A DNA stretch of 64,000 nucleotides from Paraburkholderia metrosideri (GCF_904848625.1 NZ_CAJHCP010000020.1:35558-99557), one strand, 5' to 3'; shown: positions 45,131 through 54,005, counted from the first letter of the stretch. Program-made: numbers and translations. Notes: generated from the sequence alone by a model not told the origin.

Positions 45131-47530
45131 ATGCCTTTGTCCGACCGCCGATTGCCCTCCGCTAACGATGAAGAGAGCGCCGAACCGAAGCGCCGCGTCG
45201 CGCGGAATAGCGGGGCGCAGGAGGGTGGGGCGGCCGCCGGATTGACGGTACGGACGCGCGAAGCCGCGTCTGAAGACGGCAAGCCTGGTAAGGCGTCGGC
45301 GCAGAACCCGGGAGACGCGCCGGGCGACCTCTCGGGTAACGCATCGGCCGACACATCGGGTGACGCATCGAGTGACAACCCGCCGAACGAATTCGGCGAC
45401 AAACCGGCAGGCAGACCCGCGGGCAGGTCTACTTCGAAGTCCGCCACGAAATCTGCCGCCAAGGCGCCCGTCACAACCGTCGACAAGCTCGCCAAACTCG
45501 GCCTCACGCGCGATATCGACCTCGTGCTGCATCTGCCAATGCGCTACGAGGACGAAACCTCGTTGACGCCCATCGGGCATCTGCTGCCAGGCGGTATCTC
45601 GCAGACCGAAGGCGTCGTGTTCGACAACGAGATCGCCTATCGCCCGCGCCGTCAGTTGCTGGTGAAACTGCACGACGATGCCGGCGACGAACTCGTGCTG
45701 CGCTTCCTGAATTTCTACGGCTCGCAGGTCAAGCAGATGGCGATCGGCGCGCGGCTGCGGGTGCGCGGCGACGTGCGCGGTGGTTTCTTTGGCATGGAGA
45801 TGGTCCACCCGGCCGTGCGCGTCGTCGATGAAGACACGCCGCTGCCGCAGGCGCTGACGCCGGTTTATCCGAGCACCGCCGGTGTGACGCAGGCGTATCT
45901 GCGTAAATCGATCGACAACGCGTTGGCGCGTACGTCACTGCCCGAATTGCTGCCCGAGCCGATTGCGCGGGCTTATATGGAGCCGCTCGGCGTGCCGTCG
46001 CTGATGGACGCGGTGCGCACGCTGCATCATCCGGGTGTGCAGTCCGACGAAACTGCGTTGATCGACGGCACCCATCCGGCGTGGGTGCGCATCAAGTTCG
46101 AAGAGTTGCTCGCGCAGCAGATGTCGCTGAAACGCGCACACGACGAGCGCCGCACGCGCGCCGCGCCGGCCATGCCGCGTCGCAAGCTGGGCGACGAAGC
46201 GGCGCTGGTCGCGCGTCTGCTGAAGGCGCTGCCGTTTGCGCTGACCAAGGCACAGGAGCGCGTCGGCGGCGAGATCGCGCTGGATCTGACCCAGCCTCAT
46301 CCGATGCAACGTCTGCTGCAAGGCGACGTCGGCAGCGGCAAGACGATCGTTGCCGCGCTCGCCGCCGCGCAGGCGATCGACGCCGGCTACCAGGCCGCGT
46401 TGATGGCCCCGACCGAAATCCTCGCCGAACAGCACGCGCGCAAATTGCGCGGCTGGCTGGAGCCGCTCGGCGTCTCCGTCGCGTGGCTGGCGGGCAGTCT
46501 GAAGACCCGCGAAAAACGCGCGGCAATCGAAGCCGCCGCACTCGGCACCGCGCAACTCGTGATCGGTACGCACGCCATCATTCAGGACGCGGTCGAGTTC
46601 GCGCGTCTTGGGCTCGTGATCGTCGACGAACAGCACCGCTTTGGCGTCGCGCAACGGCTCGCGTTGCGGGCCAAGGCGCAGAACGCCGCCGACGGCGCAC
46701 GCGATTTCCAGCCGCATCAACTGATGATGTCCGCGACGCCGATTCCACGCACGCTTGCGATGACCTACTACGCCGACCTCGACGTGTCGACCATCGACGA
46801 ATTGCCGCCCGGACGCACGCCGATCCTGACCAAGCTCGTTTCCGACGCGCGCCGCGAAGAGGTGATCGGCCGCGTGCGCGAGGCGGCGCTGACAGGGCGT
46901 CAGGTGTACTGGGTGTGTCCGCTGATCGAGGAAAGCGAGACCTTGCAGTTGCAGACCGCAGTCGAGACTTACGAGACGCTGGTCGCCGCGCTCCCCGAAC
47001 TGAAGGTCGGGCTCGTGCATGGACGGCTCGCGCCCGCCGAGAAGGCCGCCGTGATGGACGCGTTCACGCGCAATGAAGTGCAGTTGCTGGTCGCGACGAC
47101 GGTGATCGAAGTGGGCGTCGACGTGCCGAACGCGTCGCTGATGGTGATCGAGCACGCGGAGCGCTTCGGCCTCGCGCAGTTGCACCAGTTGCGCGGACGG
47201 GTCGGGCGCGGCAGCGCGGCGTCGGTGTGCGTGCTGCTCTACACCGGCCCTCTGTCGATGACAGCACGCGCGCGCTTGCAAACCATGCGCGAAACCACCG
47301 ACGGCTTCGAGATCGCCCGCCGGGACCTCGAAATTCGCGGACCCGGCGAGTTTCTGGGCGCGAGGCAATCGGGCGCGGCGATGCTGCGATTTGCCGATCT
47401 CGAGAACGATCAATGGCTGATCGAACCGGCCCGCGAGGCGGCTGCCGCTTTGCTCGACAAGTATCCGGAAGTGGTGCTGCAGCATCTGGCGCGGTGGCTC
47501 GGCGCGCGCGAGCAGTATCTGAAGGCGTGA
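45131..47530 (+). CDS. recG: ATP-dependent DNA helicase RecG
   Basis: Branch-migrating helicase that reverses stalled forks; 799 aa from ATG 45131 (the frame opens at 45044). The conserved part starts near TTVDKLAKLGLTRDID with the wedge domain, then helicase motifs GDVGSGKT (Walker A), DEQHRFG (motif II), SATPIPRTL (III) and HQLRGRVGRG (VI). The first about 115 residues are low complexity and acidic/Ser-rich with repeated GDxSxD units; E. coli RecG lacks this. The real start could be later. Confidence 0.95.
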   Translation: MPLSDRRLPSANDEESAEPKRRVARNSGAQEGGAAAGLTVRTREAASEDGKPGKASAQNPGDAPGDLSGNASADTSGDASSDNPPNEFGDKPAGRPAGRSTSKSATKSAAKAPVTTVDKLAKLGLTRDIDLVLHLPMRYEDETSLTPIGHLLPGGISQTEGVVFDNEIAYRPRRQLLVKLHDDAGDELVLRFLNFYGSQVKQMAIGARLRVRGDVRGGFFGMEMVHPAVRVVDEDTPLPQALTPVYPSTAGVTQAYLRKSIDNALARTSLPELLPEPIARAYMEPLGVPSLMDAVRTLHHPGVQSDETALIDGTHPAWVRIKFEELLAQQMSLKRAHDERRTRAAPAMPRRKLGDEAALVARLLKALPFALTKAQERVGGEIALDLTQPHPMQRLLQGDVGSGKTIVAALAAAQAIDAGYQAALMAPTEILAEQHARKLRGWLEPLGVSVAWLAGSLKTREKRAAIEAAALGTAQLVIGTHAIIQDAVEFARLGLVIVDEQHRFGVAQRLALRAKAQNAADGARDFQPHQLMMSATPIPRTLAMTYYADLDVSTIDELPPGRTPILTKLVSDARREEVIGRVREAALTGRQVYWVCPLIEESETLQLQTAVETYETLVAALPELKVGLVHGRLAPAEKAAVMDAFTRNEVQLLVATTVIEVGVDVPNASLMVIEHAERFGLAQLHQLRGRVGRGSAASVCVLLYTGPLSMTARARLQTMRETTDGFEIARRDLEIRGPGEFLGARQSGAAMLRFADLENDQWLIEPAREAAAALLDKYPEVVLQHLARWLGAREQYLKA

Positions 47531-47666
47531 TGTGACATCGGATGCGACATCGGGTTCGATGGGCGCTACGCGCGGCGGGAGTTCAGGATGTGGCAACCCG
47601 GCGCTGGCCTGCCGCCCGCCAGGATCGCCCGCGCGCACGCCCGAAACCAGAGGTTGGCGAACCGAC

Positions 47667-47697
47667 CCTATCGGTGTATAACTAGAACCTATCGAAT
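47667..47697 (+). promoter_or_regulatory. OxyR-like boxes upstream of oxyR
   Basis: Two CCTATCG elements (47667-47673 and 47688-47694) stand 21 bp apart, 24-54 nt before the oxyR ATG, resembling CTAT/ATAG half sites of OxyR operators. The second is part of CCTATCGAAT, which recurs at 48791-48800. Autoregulation is typical for LysR-type regulators. Confidence 0.55.
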
Positions 47698-47720
47698 TCA
47701 ATACACTGATTGGTCCCCGA

Positions 47721-48680
47721 ATGACGCTCACCGAATTGAAATACATCGTTGCGGTTGCCCGCGAGCGGCACTTTGGCCGGGCTGCTGAAGCGTGTTTCGT
47801 TAGCCAGCCGACCTTATCGGTGGCGATCAAGAAGCTCGAAGACGAGCTCAACGTGCAGATTTTCGAGCGCGGTACGAGCGAAGTCAGCGTCACGCCGATC
47901 GGTGAGCAGATCGTCACGCAAGCCCAGCGCGTGCTCGAGCAGACGCTGGCCATCAAGGAAATTGCGAAGCAGGGTAAAGATCCGCTGGTCGGACCGCTGC
48001 GGCTCGGCGTGATTTATACGATCGGACCGTATCTGCTGCCCACCCTCGTCAAGCAGATGATCAAGCGCGTCCCGCAGATGCCGCTGATGCTGCAGGAAAA
48101 TTACACACTCAAGCTGATCGAACTGCTGAAGCAGGGCGAAATCGACGTCGCCATCATGGCGCTGCCGTTTCCCGAAACCGGGCTGATGCTGCGTCCGCTG
48201 TATGACGAACCGTTTGTCGTCGCGCTGCCGTCGGGCCATGCATGGGAAAACCGCCAGAAAATCGACGCTGACGATCTGAAGCAGGAAACCATGTTGCTGC
48301 TCGGCAGCGGTCATTGCTTCCGCGATCATGTGCTGGGCGTGTGCCCGGAACTGATGCGTTTTTCTCAGAACGCCGACGGGATTCAGAAGACGTTCGAAGG
48401 GTCGTCGCTGGAAACGATTCGCCATATGGTCGCGAGCGGCGTCGGCATTACCGTGCTGCCGCGCATGTCGGTGCATGAGGTGAAGCCGCACGCGGGCGGG
48501 ATCGACGCCGGCTTGCTCAGCTATGTCGCGTTCGACGAACCCGTACCGGATCGCCGCGTCGTGCTCGCGTGGCGTAAGAGCTTCACGCGGATGCCCGCTA
48601 TCGAGGCTATCTGCGACGCGATCAACGCGTGCGAACTGCCGGGCGTCAAGAAGCTGGATCTGCCGGTCGCGGTCAACTGA
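47721..48680 (+). CDS. oxyR: peroxide-sensing LysR-type regulator OxyR
   Basis: Regulator of 319 aa. LysR HTH at residues about 3-60 (MTLTELKYIVAVARERHFGR). The redox-active cysteines C199 (GSGHCF) and C208 (LGVCPE) fall at exactly the E. coli OxyR positions, so disulfide sensing of H2O2 is expected. It is followed by catalase and dps on the same strand, which makes a local peroxide-response cluster. Confidence 0.97.
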   Translation: MTLTELKYIVAVARERHFGRAAEACFVSQPTLSVAIKKLEDELNVQIFERGTSEVSVTPIGEQIVTQAQRVLEQTLAIKEIAKQGKDPLVGPLRLGVIYTIGPYLLPTLVKQMIKRVPQMPLMLQENYTLKLIELLKQGEIDVAIMALPFPETGLMLRPLYDEPFVVALPSGHAWENRQKIDADDLKQETMLLLGSGHCFRDHVLGVCPELMRFSQNADGIQKTFEGSSLETIRHMVASGVGITVLPRMSVHEVKPHAGGIDAGLLSYVAFDEPVPDRRVVLAWRKSFTRMPAIEAICDAINACELPGVKKLDLPVAVN

Positions 48681-48790
48681 TCGGTAGTCTTGCAGGCCAT
48701 GCTTTCGCGTTGCCTTGTCTTGGGCTGGCTGCACATTGTCCACGCAGACAGCCCGGCGATTACCCTGCGTGACGGGTAATGCCCCAATTA

Positions 48791-48845
48791 CCTATCGAAT
48801 AGATAAAATTAATCAAACACGATAGTTCGATAGCATTGTTATAGT
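48791..48845 (+). promoter_or_regulatory. OxyR-like ATAG/CTAT array with -10 element before the catalase cluster
   Basis: CCTATCGAATAG (48791-48802), ATAG at 48822 and 48830, and ATAG at 48841 lie in an AT-rich island. ATAG-N7-ATAG spacing (48830/48841) matches part of the OxyR consensus. TATAGT (48840-48845) could be the -10. There is no good -35, as expected for an OxyR-activated promoter. Likely target: the small ORF at 48896 and catalase. Confidence 0.55.
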
Positions 48846-48895
48846 TTCCTCCATGGATCGCCCGATCCCAGTCCAACAAGACCGAAGAGGAAATC

Positions 48896-49036
48896 ATGAC
48901 GCAACCGAATCCCCAGCAAGTTCAGGCCCTCGCCGCACAACCGGATAGCGCCGCCGCTGACAGCTTCGCCGCGACATTGCGGGGTATGCGCACGGTCGCG
49001 TTGTCGCTGCTGGTCGATCGGGCGTTGTCCGCGTAA
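48896..49036 (+). CDS. small protein, 46 aa, between oxyR and catalase (unrecognised)
   Basis: ATG at 48896 with AGAGGA 6-7 nt upstream, directly after the OxyR-like promoter. The product is Ala/Gln-rich with an amphipathic C-terminal helix (LRGMRTVALSLLVDRALSA) and no signal peptide or Cys. I know no family for it. Location argues for co-induction with catalase (141 nt downstream). It might instead be a leader ORF. Confidence 0.5.
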   Translation: MTQPNPQQVQALAAQPDSAAADSFAATLRGMRTVALSLLVDRALSA

Positions 49037-49177
49037 AGCCACGTGAAGCCGCGTAAAGCGCTGTTAGGTACGTAAAAACGCGAAGCAGGCCGTCAGGCCG
49101 CAACGCATCGATGTCAGGCATCCGTGTGCCGTGCCTCTCCCCAATCTCATCCGATAAAAATCAAGCAGGAGTTCCGC

Positions 49178-50629
49178 ATGTCCGAACAGAAGCTCACTAA
49201 TGCCGCTGGCGCCCCGGTCGCCGATAACCAGAATTCGATGACCGCCGGCGTGCGCGGTCCGGTCGTCCTGCAAGATGTGTGGCTGCTCGAAAAGCTCGCT
49301 CACTTCGATCGTGAAGTGATTCCCGAGCGCCGCGTTCACGCCAAAGGCTCGGGCGCCTTCGGCACGCTGAAGGTCACGCACGACATCTCGCGCTACACGA
49401 AGGCCAAGGTGTTCGCCGAGGTCGGCAAGGAAACGCCGCTGTTCATGCGCTTTTCGACGGTGGCCGGCGAGCGTGGCGCCGCCGACGCCGAGCGCGACGT
49501 GCGCGGCTTCTCGATCAAGTTCTATACGGAAGAGGGCAATTGGGACGTGGTCGGCAACAACACGCCGGTGTTTTTCATTCGCGATCCGCTGAAGTTTCCG
49601 GACTTTATCCACACGCAAAAACGCGACCCCTACACCAACCTGCGCAGCAATGTCGCCGCCTGGGATTTCTGGGCGCGTCATCCGGAATCGCTGCATCAGG
49701 TCACGATTCTGATGAGTGATCGCGGCATCCCGCAAAATTTCCGCCAGATGCACGGCTTCGGTTCGCACACGTACTCGTTCATCAACGCGAACAACGAGCG
49801 CTTCTGGGTGAAGTTCCACTTCAAGTCGATGCAAGGCGTTGAGAACTTCACCGACGCTGAAGCCGCACAGGTCGTCGCGCAAGACCGTGAGAGCGCGCAG
49901 CGCGATCTGATCGGCAACATCGACGCGGGCAATTTCCCGAAGTGGCGCTTCGCGATTCAGGTCATGCCGGAAGCGGAAGCCGCGACGTATCGGTTCAACC
50001 CGTTCGACATCACGAAAGTGTGGTCGCAGAAAGACTATCCGTTGATCGACGTCGGCACGATCGAATTGAACCGCAACGCGCAGAACTATTTCGCGGATGT
50101 CGAGCAGGCCGCGTTCACGCCGGCTAACGTCGTACCGGGCATTGGTTTTTCGCCGGATCGTCTGTTGCAGGGCCGTCTGTTCTCATACGGCGACACGCAG
50201 CGTTATCGCCTCGGCATCAATCATCACCAGATCCCGGTGAACGCGTCGCGGGTAGCGAATCCGCACTCGTTCCATCGCGACGGCGGGATGCGCGTCGACG
50301 GCAATCTCGGCGGCAACGTGAACTACGAGCCGAACCGTTTCGGCGACTTCGCTCAGGACACGAACGCGTCGGAGCCGCCGCTCGCAGCGGGCACCGTGGA
50401 TCGCTACGACCATCGCGCGGACGACGATTACTACACGCAGCCGGGCATGCTGTTCGCGCTGTTCGACGACGCGCAACGTCAGCGTCTGTTCGGCAATATC
50501 GCGCGCCATATCAACGGCGTGCCGCAGGAAATCGTCGCACGGCAGATCGAGCATTTTCGGCGTGCCGACCCGGCGTATGCGGAAGGTGTGATCGCCGCGC
50601 TGGCCGAATTGCAGGAAAGCAGCAGGTAA
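49178..50629 (+). CDS. katA: monofunctional heme catalase (clade 3, KatA-type)
   Basis: Cytoplasmic small-subunit catalase of 483 aa that dismutates H2O2. Visible: catalytic His in RRVHAKGSGAFG (H54), distal Asn in GNNTPVFF, NADPH-group features, and the proximal heme Tyr region RLFSYGDTQRYRLGINHHQ. Closely resembles Bordetella KatA as I recall it. AGGAG precedes the ATG at 49178. Preceded by OxyR-like boxes and followed by dps. Confidence 0.95.
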   Translation: MSEQKLTNAAGAPVADNQNSMTAGVRGPVVLQDVWLLEKLAHFDREVIPERRVHAKGSGAFGTLKVTHDISRYTKAKVFAEVGKETPLFMRFSTVAGERGAADAERDVRGFSIKFYTEEGNWDVVGNNTPVFFIRDPLKFPDFIHTQKRDPYTNLRSNVAAWDFWARHPESLHQVTILMSDRGIPQNFRQMHGFGSHTYSFINANNERFWVKFHFKSMQGVENFTDAEAAQVVAQDRESAQRDLIGNIDAGNFPKWRFAIQVMPEAEAATYRFNPFDITKVWSQKDYPLIDVGTIELNRNAQNYFADVEQAAFTPANVVPGIGFSPDRLLQGRLFSYGDTQRYRLGINHHQIPVNASRVANPHSFHRDGGMRVDGNLGGNVNYEPNRFGDFAQDTNASEPPLAAGTVDRYDHRADDDYYTQPGMLFALFDDAQRQRLFGNIARHINGVPQEIVARQIEHFRRADPAYAEGVIAALAELQESSR

Positions 50630-50703
50630 CTCACTGAAGTAAACGCAGCAAAGCGGGATGCAACGGCGTCCCGCTGGTATCGATACGAACCCGGAGTACG
50701 CTC

Positions 50704-50874
50704 ATGATCCAGATGATGATGGCCACAATTGGCTCGCCAGCCGCAAGCCATGCCGCCCGCGGCGCACCACAACGAACCGCGTTGATCTGGCGCAAGACAG
50801 TGGGATTCGCGATCGTCACGGGCGGTTTCGCGGTGGTCGTCGCACAGGCGCTGCAACACACACTGGGCGGCTGA
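50704..50874 (+). CDS. small single-span membrane protein, 56 aa (unrecognised)
   Basis: ATG at 50704 with GGAG at 50693-50696, 75 nt after catalase. The C-terminal half has one hydrophobic helix (KTVGFAIVTGGFAVVVAQAL) after an N-terminal segment rich in Met, Ala and Arg. Small membrane proteins are easily missed. Position between catalase and dps suggests a role in or co-regulation with peroxide stress, which is only inferred. Confidence 0.5.
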   Translation: MIQMMMATIGSPAASHAARGAPQRTALIWRKTVGFAIVTGGFAVVVAQALQHTLGG

Positions 50875-51026
50875 TTGCAGCCGTACCGCGAGTGCGGCAG
50901 GTGCCCACGGTACACACGAATGCCGCGGATTTCAGGCTAAACTGTCGAGCGTTCGATGTGTCGCGTTCGCTTTATGCAAACCGTCATTTTGCCGACCGGT
51001 TCGTATCACTCTTCAAAGGAGTCATC

Positions 51027-51521
51027 ATGGCCAAGAAAGAAGCCGCAGCCGTACAGCACGTCAATATCGGAATCAGCGACAAGGATCGCAAGAAGATCGC
51101 AGAAGGTCTGTCGCGCCTGCTCGCCGACACCTACACGCTGTACCTGAAGACCCACAACTTCCACTGGAACGTGACGGGTCCGATGTTCAACACGTTGCAC
51201 CTGATGTTCGAAACGCAATACAACGAACTGGCGCTGGCGGTCGATTCGATCGCTGAACGTATCCGCGCGCTGGGCGTTCACGCGCCGGGCAGCTACAAGG
51301 AATTCGCAAAGCTGTCGTCGATTCCGGAAGCGGACGGCGTGCCGGCTGCCGAAGACATGATCCGTCAACTGGTGGAAGGTCAGGAAGCCGTGGTGCGCAC
51401 CGCCCGCGAGATTTTCCCGTCGACGGAAGCCGCCAACGACGAACCGACCGCCGACCTGCTGACGCAACGCATGCAAACGCATGAAAAGACCGCATGGATG
51501 TTGCGTTCGATGCTGGCTTGA
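51027..51521 (+). CDS. dps: Dps ferroxidase / DNA-protecting protein
   Basis: Mini-ferritin of 164 aa forming a dodecamer that oxidises iron with H2O2 and stores it. The inter-subunit ferroxidase ligands are seen in THNFHWNVTGPMF (H43) and LAVDSIAERIR (D73, E77). AAAGGAG precedes the ATG at 51027. Third known member of the oxyR-katA-dps cluster. Confidence 0.96.
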   Translation: MAKKEAAAVQHVNIGISDKDRKKIAEGLSRLLADTYTLYLKTHNFHWNVTGPMFNTLHLMFETQYNELALAVDSIAERIRALGVHAPGSYKEFAKLSSIPEADGVPAAEDMIRQLVEGQEAVVRTAREIFPSTEAANDEPTADLLTQRMQTHEKTAWMLRSMLA

Positions 51522-52022
51522 GGTTGAGCCGGACCGCCGGACCGCTGGATCGCGCGACAAACGCGTCGCGACGTGCGGATAGGATGTCGAGTTGAAACGG
51601 TAACTGCTTTGCTTGTTTGCAAGCCTATCGCTTGACCTGTTAGCGATCTGGCTTTGCTCTTCTGGATACTGGTATTTCGACTACAACCCTTTGAGACTTG
51701 TTTCTCAAAGGGTTTTTTCTATTCTCATCGGGTGAACAGTAATTGTCTTCAGGACGAGAACCGTAAGACTGGGCGTGTCCGAACTCGCGCGGCGTGGGAC
51801 GACAGTCCATTTCGTATCCGATCGGATCCCAAGCGGGTATCGATCCCGCGTGTAAAGAGGTTGAACACCTCACCATCGCCCCCTTGACCGACACACCCCT
51901 ACCGCCTGTGGGATAATCGGCGTTTGCCCAGAGCGCGGCTCACAAGGTTGTTCGCACGGGCGCGCGAGGGCCTTTATTCCCACGGCCCGCTTCCTTACTG
52001 CGATATTTCTCCCACAACCACA
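51522..52022. other. intergenic region between dps and ilvD
   Basis: 501 bp. It holds an intrinsic terminator at 51685-51720 far from the dps stop, then an 84-codon minus-strand open frame (51640-51894) with no clear ribosome site, which includes a perfect 5-bp hairpin GCGGG-TATCGAT-CCCGC (51834-51850) resembling a tRNA T-arm. A GATAAT (51912-51917) before ilvD may be its -10. No supported protein gene. Confidence 0.4.
51685..51720 (+). terminator. strong Rho-independent terminator downstream of dps
   Basis: AACCCTTTGAGA (51685-51696) pairs perfectly with TCTCAAAGGGTT (51703-51714) around CTTGTT, followed by TTTTCT. It is 164 nt past the dps stop, so the dps transcript has a long 3' UTR or a separate small RNA ends here. 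Confidence 0.92.
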
Positions 52023-53882
52023 ATGCCCGAATACCGTTCCAGAACCACCACCGCTGGCCGCAATATGGCGGGTGCACGCTCGCTGTGGCGCGCCACCGGC
52101 ATGAAAGACGAAGACTTTTCCAAGCCGATCATCGCGGTCGTCAATTCGTTCACCCAGTTCGTGCCCGGCCACGTGCACCTGAAGGATCTCGGCCAGCTCG
52201 TCGCGCGCGAAATCGAAGCTGCGGGTGGCGTCGCCAAAGAATTCAACACCATTGCCGTCGACGACGGCATCGCCATGGGCCACGACGGCATGCTGTATTC
52301 GCTGCCCAGCCGCGACATCATCGCGGATTCGGTCGAATACATGGTCAATGCGCACTGCGCGGACGCGATGGTGTGCATCTCCAATTGCGACAAGATCACC
52401 CCGGGCATGCTGATCGCCGCAATGCGTCTGAACATTCCGGTGATCTTCGTATCGGGTGGCCCGATGGAAGCCGGCAAGACGAAGCTGGCTAATCCCGTCA
52501 CGAAGACGCTCGAGTTCAAGAAGCTCGATCTCGTCGACGCAATGGTGATCGCAGCGGACTCGTCCTATTCCGACGCCGACGTGGCCGAAGTGGAACGCTC
52601 GGCATGCCCGACCTGCGGTTCGTGCTCGGGCATGTTCACGGCTAACTCGATGAACTGCCTGACCGAAGCGCTGGGCCTGTCGCTGCCGGGTAACGGCACG
52701 GTAGTCGCCACGCACGCGGATCGCGAGCAACTGTTCAAGCGCGCGGGCCGCCGTATCGTGGAACTGGCTCGCCAGTACTACGAGCATGACGAAGAACGCA
52801 TCCTGCCGCGCTCGGTGGGTTTCAAGGCGTTCGAAAACGCGATGACGCTCGACATCGCGATGGGCGGTTCCACCAACACCATCCTGCACTTGCTGGCGAT
52901 TGCACGCGAAGCCGAAATTGACTTCACGATGGACGACATCGACCGTCTGTCGCGTATCGTGCCGCAACTGTGCAAGGTCGCGCCGAACACGAACAAGTAC
53001 CACATCGAAGACGTGCATCGCGCGGGCGGCATCATGGCGATCCTCGGCGAGCTGGACCGTGCGGGCAAGCTGCACACCGACGTGCCGACCGTGCACACGC
53101 CGACGCTGAAAGACGCGCTGGATCAGTGGGATATCGTCCGTACGCAGGACGAAGCTGTGCGCACGTTTTATCAGGCGGGTCCGGCAGGCGTTCCGACCCA
53201 GGTCGCGTTCAGCCAGAACACGCGTTGGCCGAGCCTCGACACGGATCGCGCCGAAGGCTGCATCCGTTCGTACGAGCACGCATTCTCGAAGGAAGGCGGT
53301 CTGGCTGTGCTGACCGGCAACATCGCGCTGGACGGCTGCGTGGTGAAGACGGCGGGCGTCGACGAAAGCATTCTGGTGTTCGAAGGCACGGCGCACGTCA
53401 CCGAATCGCAGGACGAGGCGGTAGAGAACATCCTGAACGACAAGGTCAAGGCTGGCGACGTCGTGATCGTCCGCTACGAAGGTCCGAAGGGCGGTCCTGG
53501 CATGCAGGAAATGCTCTACCCGACGAGCTACATCAAGTCGAAGGGTCTGGGCAAAGCCTGCGCGCTGCTGACGGACGGCCGCTTCTCCGGCGGTACGTCG
53601 GGTCTGTCGATCGGTCATTGCTCGCCTGAAGCGGCAGCCGGCGGCGCGATCGGTCTGGTGCGCGATGGCGACAAGATCCGCATCGACATTCCGAACCGGA
53701 CAATCAACGTATTGCTGTCCGACGAAGAGCTGGCGCGGCGCCGCGCAGAGCAGGACGCGAAGGGCTGGAAGCCTTCGAAGGTGCGTCCGCGGAAGGTGTC
53801 GGCGGCGCTCAAGGCGTATGCGAAGCTGGTGATGTCCGCTGACAAGGGCGCCGTGCGCGACTTGTCGTTGCTGGACGACTGA
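52023..53882 (+). CDS. ilvD: dihydroxy-acid dehydratase
   Basis: Fe-S dehydratase of 619 aa in valine, leucine, isoleucine and pantothenate synthesis. The cluster cysteines are seen as C122 (ISNCDKITPGML) and C195 (SACPTCGSCSGMF), the same positions as in E. coli, and the length fits that [4Fe-4S]-type subfamily. It begins MPEYRSRTTTAGRNMAGARS; the 33-codon upstream open frame is not used. Followed by a terminator. Confidence 0.97.
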   Translation: MPEYRSRTTTAGRNMAGARSLWRATGMKDEDFSKPIIAVVNSFTQFVPGHVHLKDLGQLVAREIEAAGGVAKEFNTIAVDDGIAMGHDGMLYSLPSRDIIADSVEYMVNAHCADAMVCISNCDKITPGMLIAAMRLNIPVIFVSGGPMEAGKTKLANPVTKTLEFKKLDLVDAMVIAADSSYSDADVAEVERSACPTCGSCSGMFTANSMNCLTEALGLSLPGNGTVVATHADREQLFKRAGRRIVELARQYYEHDEERILPRSVGFKAFENAMTLDIAMGGSTNTILHLLAIAREAEIDFTMDDIDRLSRIVPQLCKVAPNTNKYHIEDVHRAGGIMAILGELDRAGKLHTDVPTVHTPTLKDALDQWDIVRTQDEAVRTFYQAGPAGVPTQVAFSQNTRWPSLDTDRAEGCIRSYEHAFSKEGGLAVLTGNIALDGCVVKTAGVDESILVFEGTAHVTESQDEAVENILNDKVKAGDVVIVRYEGPKGGPGMQEMLYPTSYIKSKGLGKACALLTDGRFSGGTSGLSIGHCSPEAAAGGAIGLVRDGDKIRIDIPNRTINVLLSDEELARRRAEQDAKGWKPSKVRPRKVSAALKAYAKLVMSADKGAVRDLSLLDD

Positions 53883-53921
53883 TACGGCGGCGGGTTTGTT
53901 CGTGGCCCGTGTCTGCTGATG

Positions 53922-53950
53922 AAGCCGCTCTTCGGAGCGGCTTTTTTATT
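53922..53950 (+). terminator. Rho-independent terminator of ilvD
   Basis: AAGCCGCTC (53922-53930) pairs with GAGCGGCTT (53935-53943) around a TTCG tetraloop, followed by TTTTTTATT. It is 40 nt past the ilvD stop. Confidence 0.95.
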
Positions 53951-54005
53951 GCCGCGTGGAGGGCGATGGGGGTTTGCGTTCGAACGCGTTTGTTTTTTGC
54001 TAGTC

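Noticed and set aside
48699..48779. 26-codon ORF after oxyR
   Set aside because: Too short, no Shine-Dalgarno, overlaps the regulatory region.
51830..51875. A tRNA gene suggested by the T-arm-like hairpin
   Set aside because: No matching acceptor, D or anticodon arms could be drawn on either strand, and the T-loop does not fit the consensus.
51884..51917. TTGACC/GATAAT as an ilvD promoter
   Set aside because: The spacer is 22 nt, too long for a standard sigma-70 promoter; only the GATAAT is mentioned.
51870..53618. 582-codon minus-strand open frame over ilvD
   Set aside because: Antisense shadow of an intact, motif-complete ilvD.
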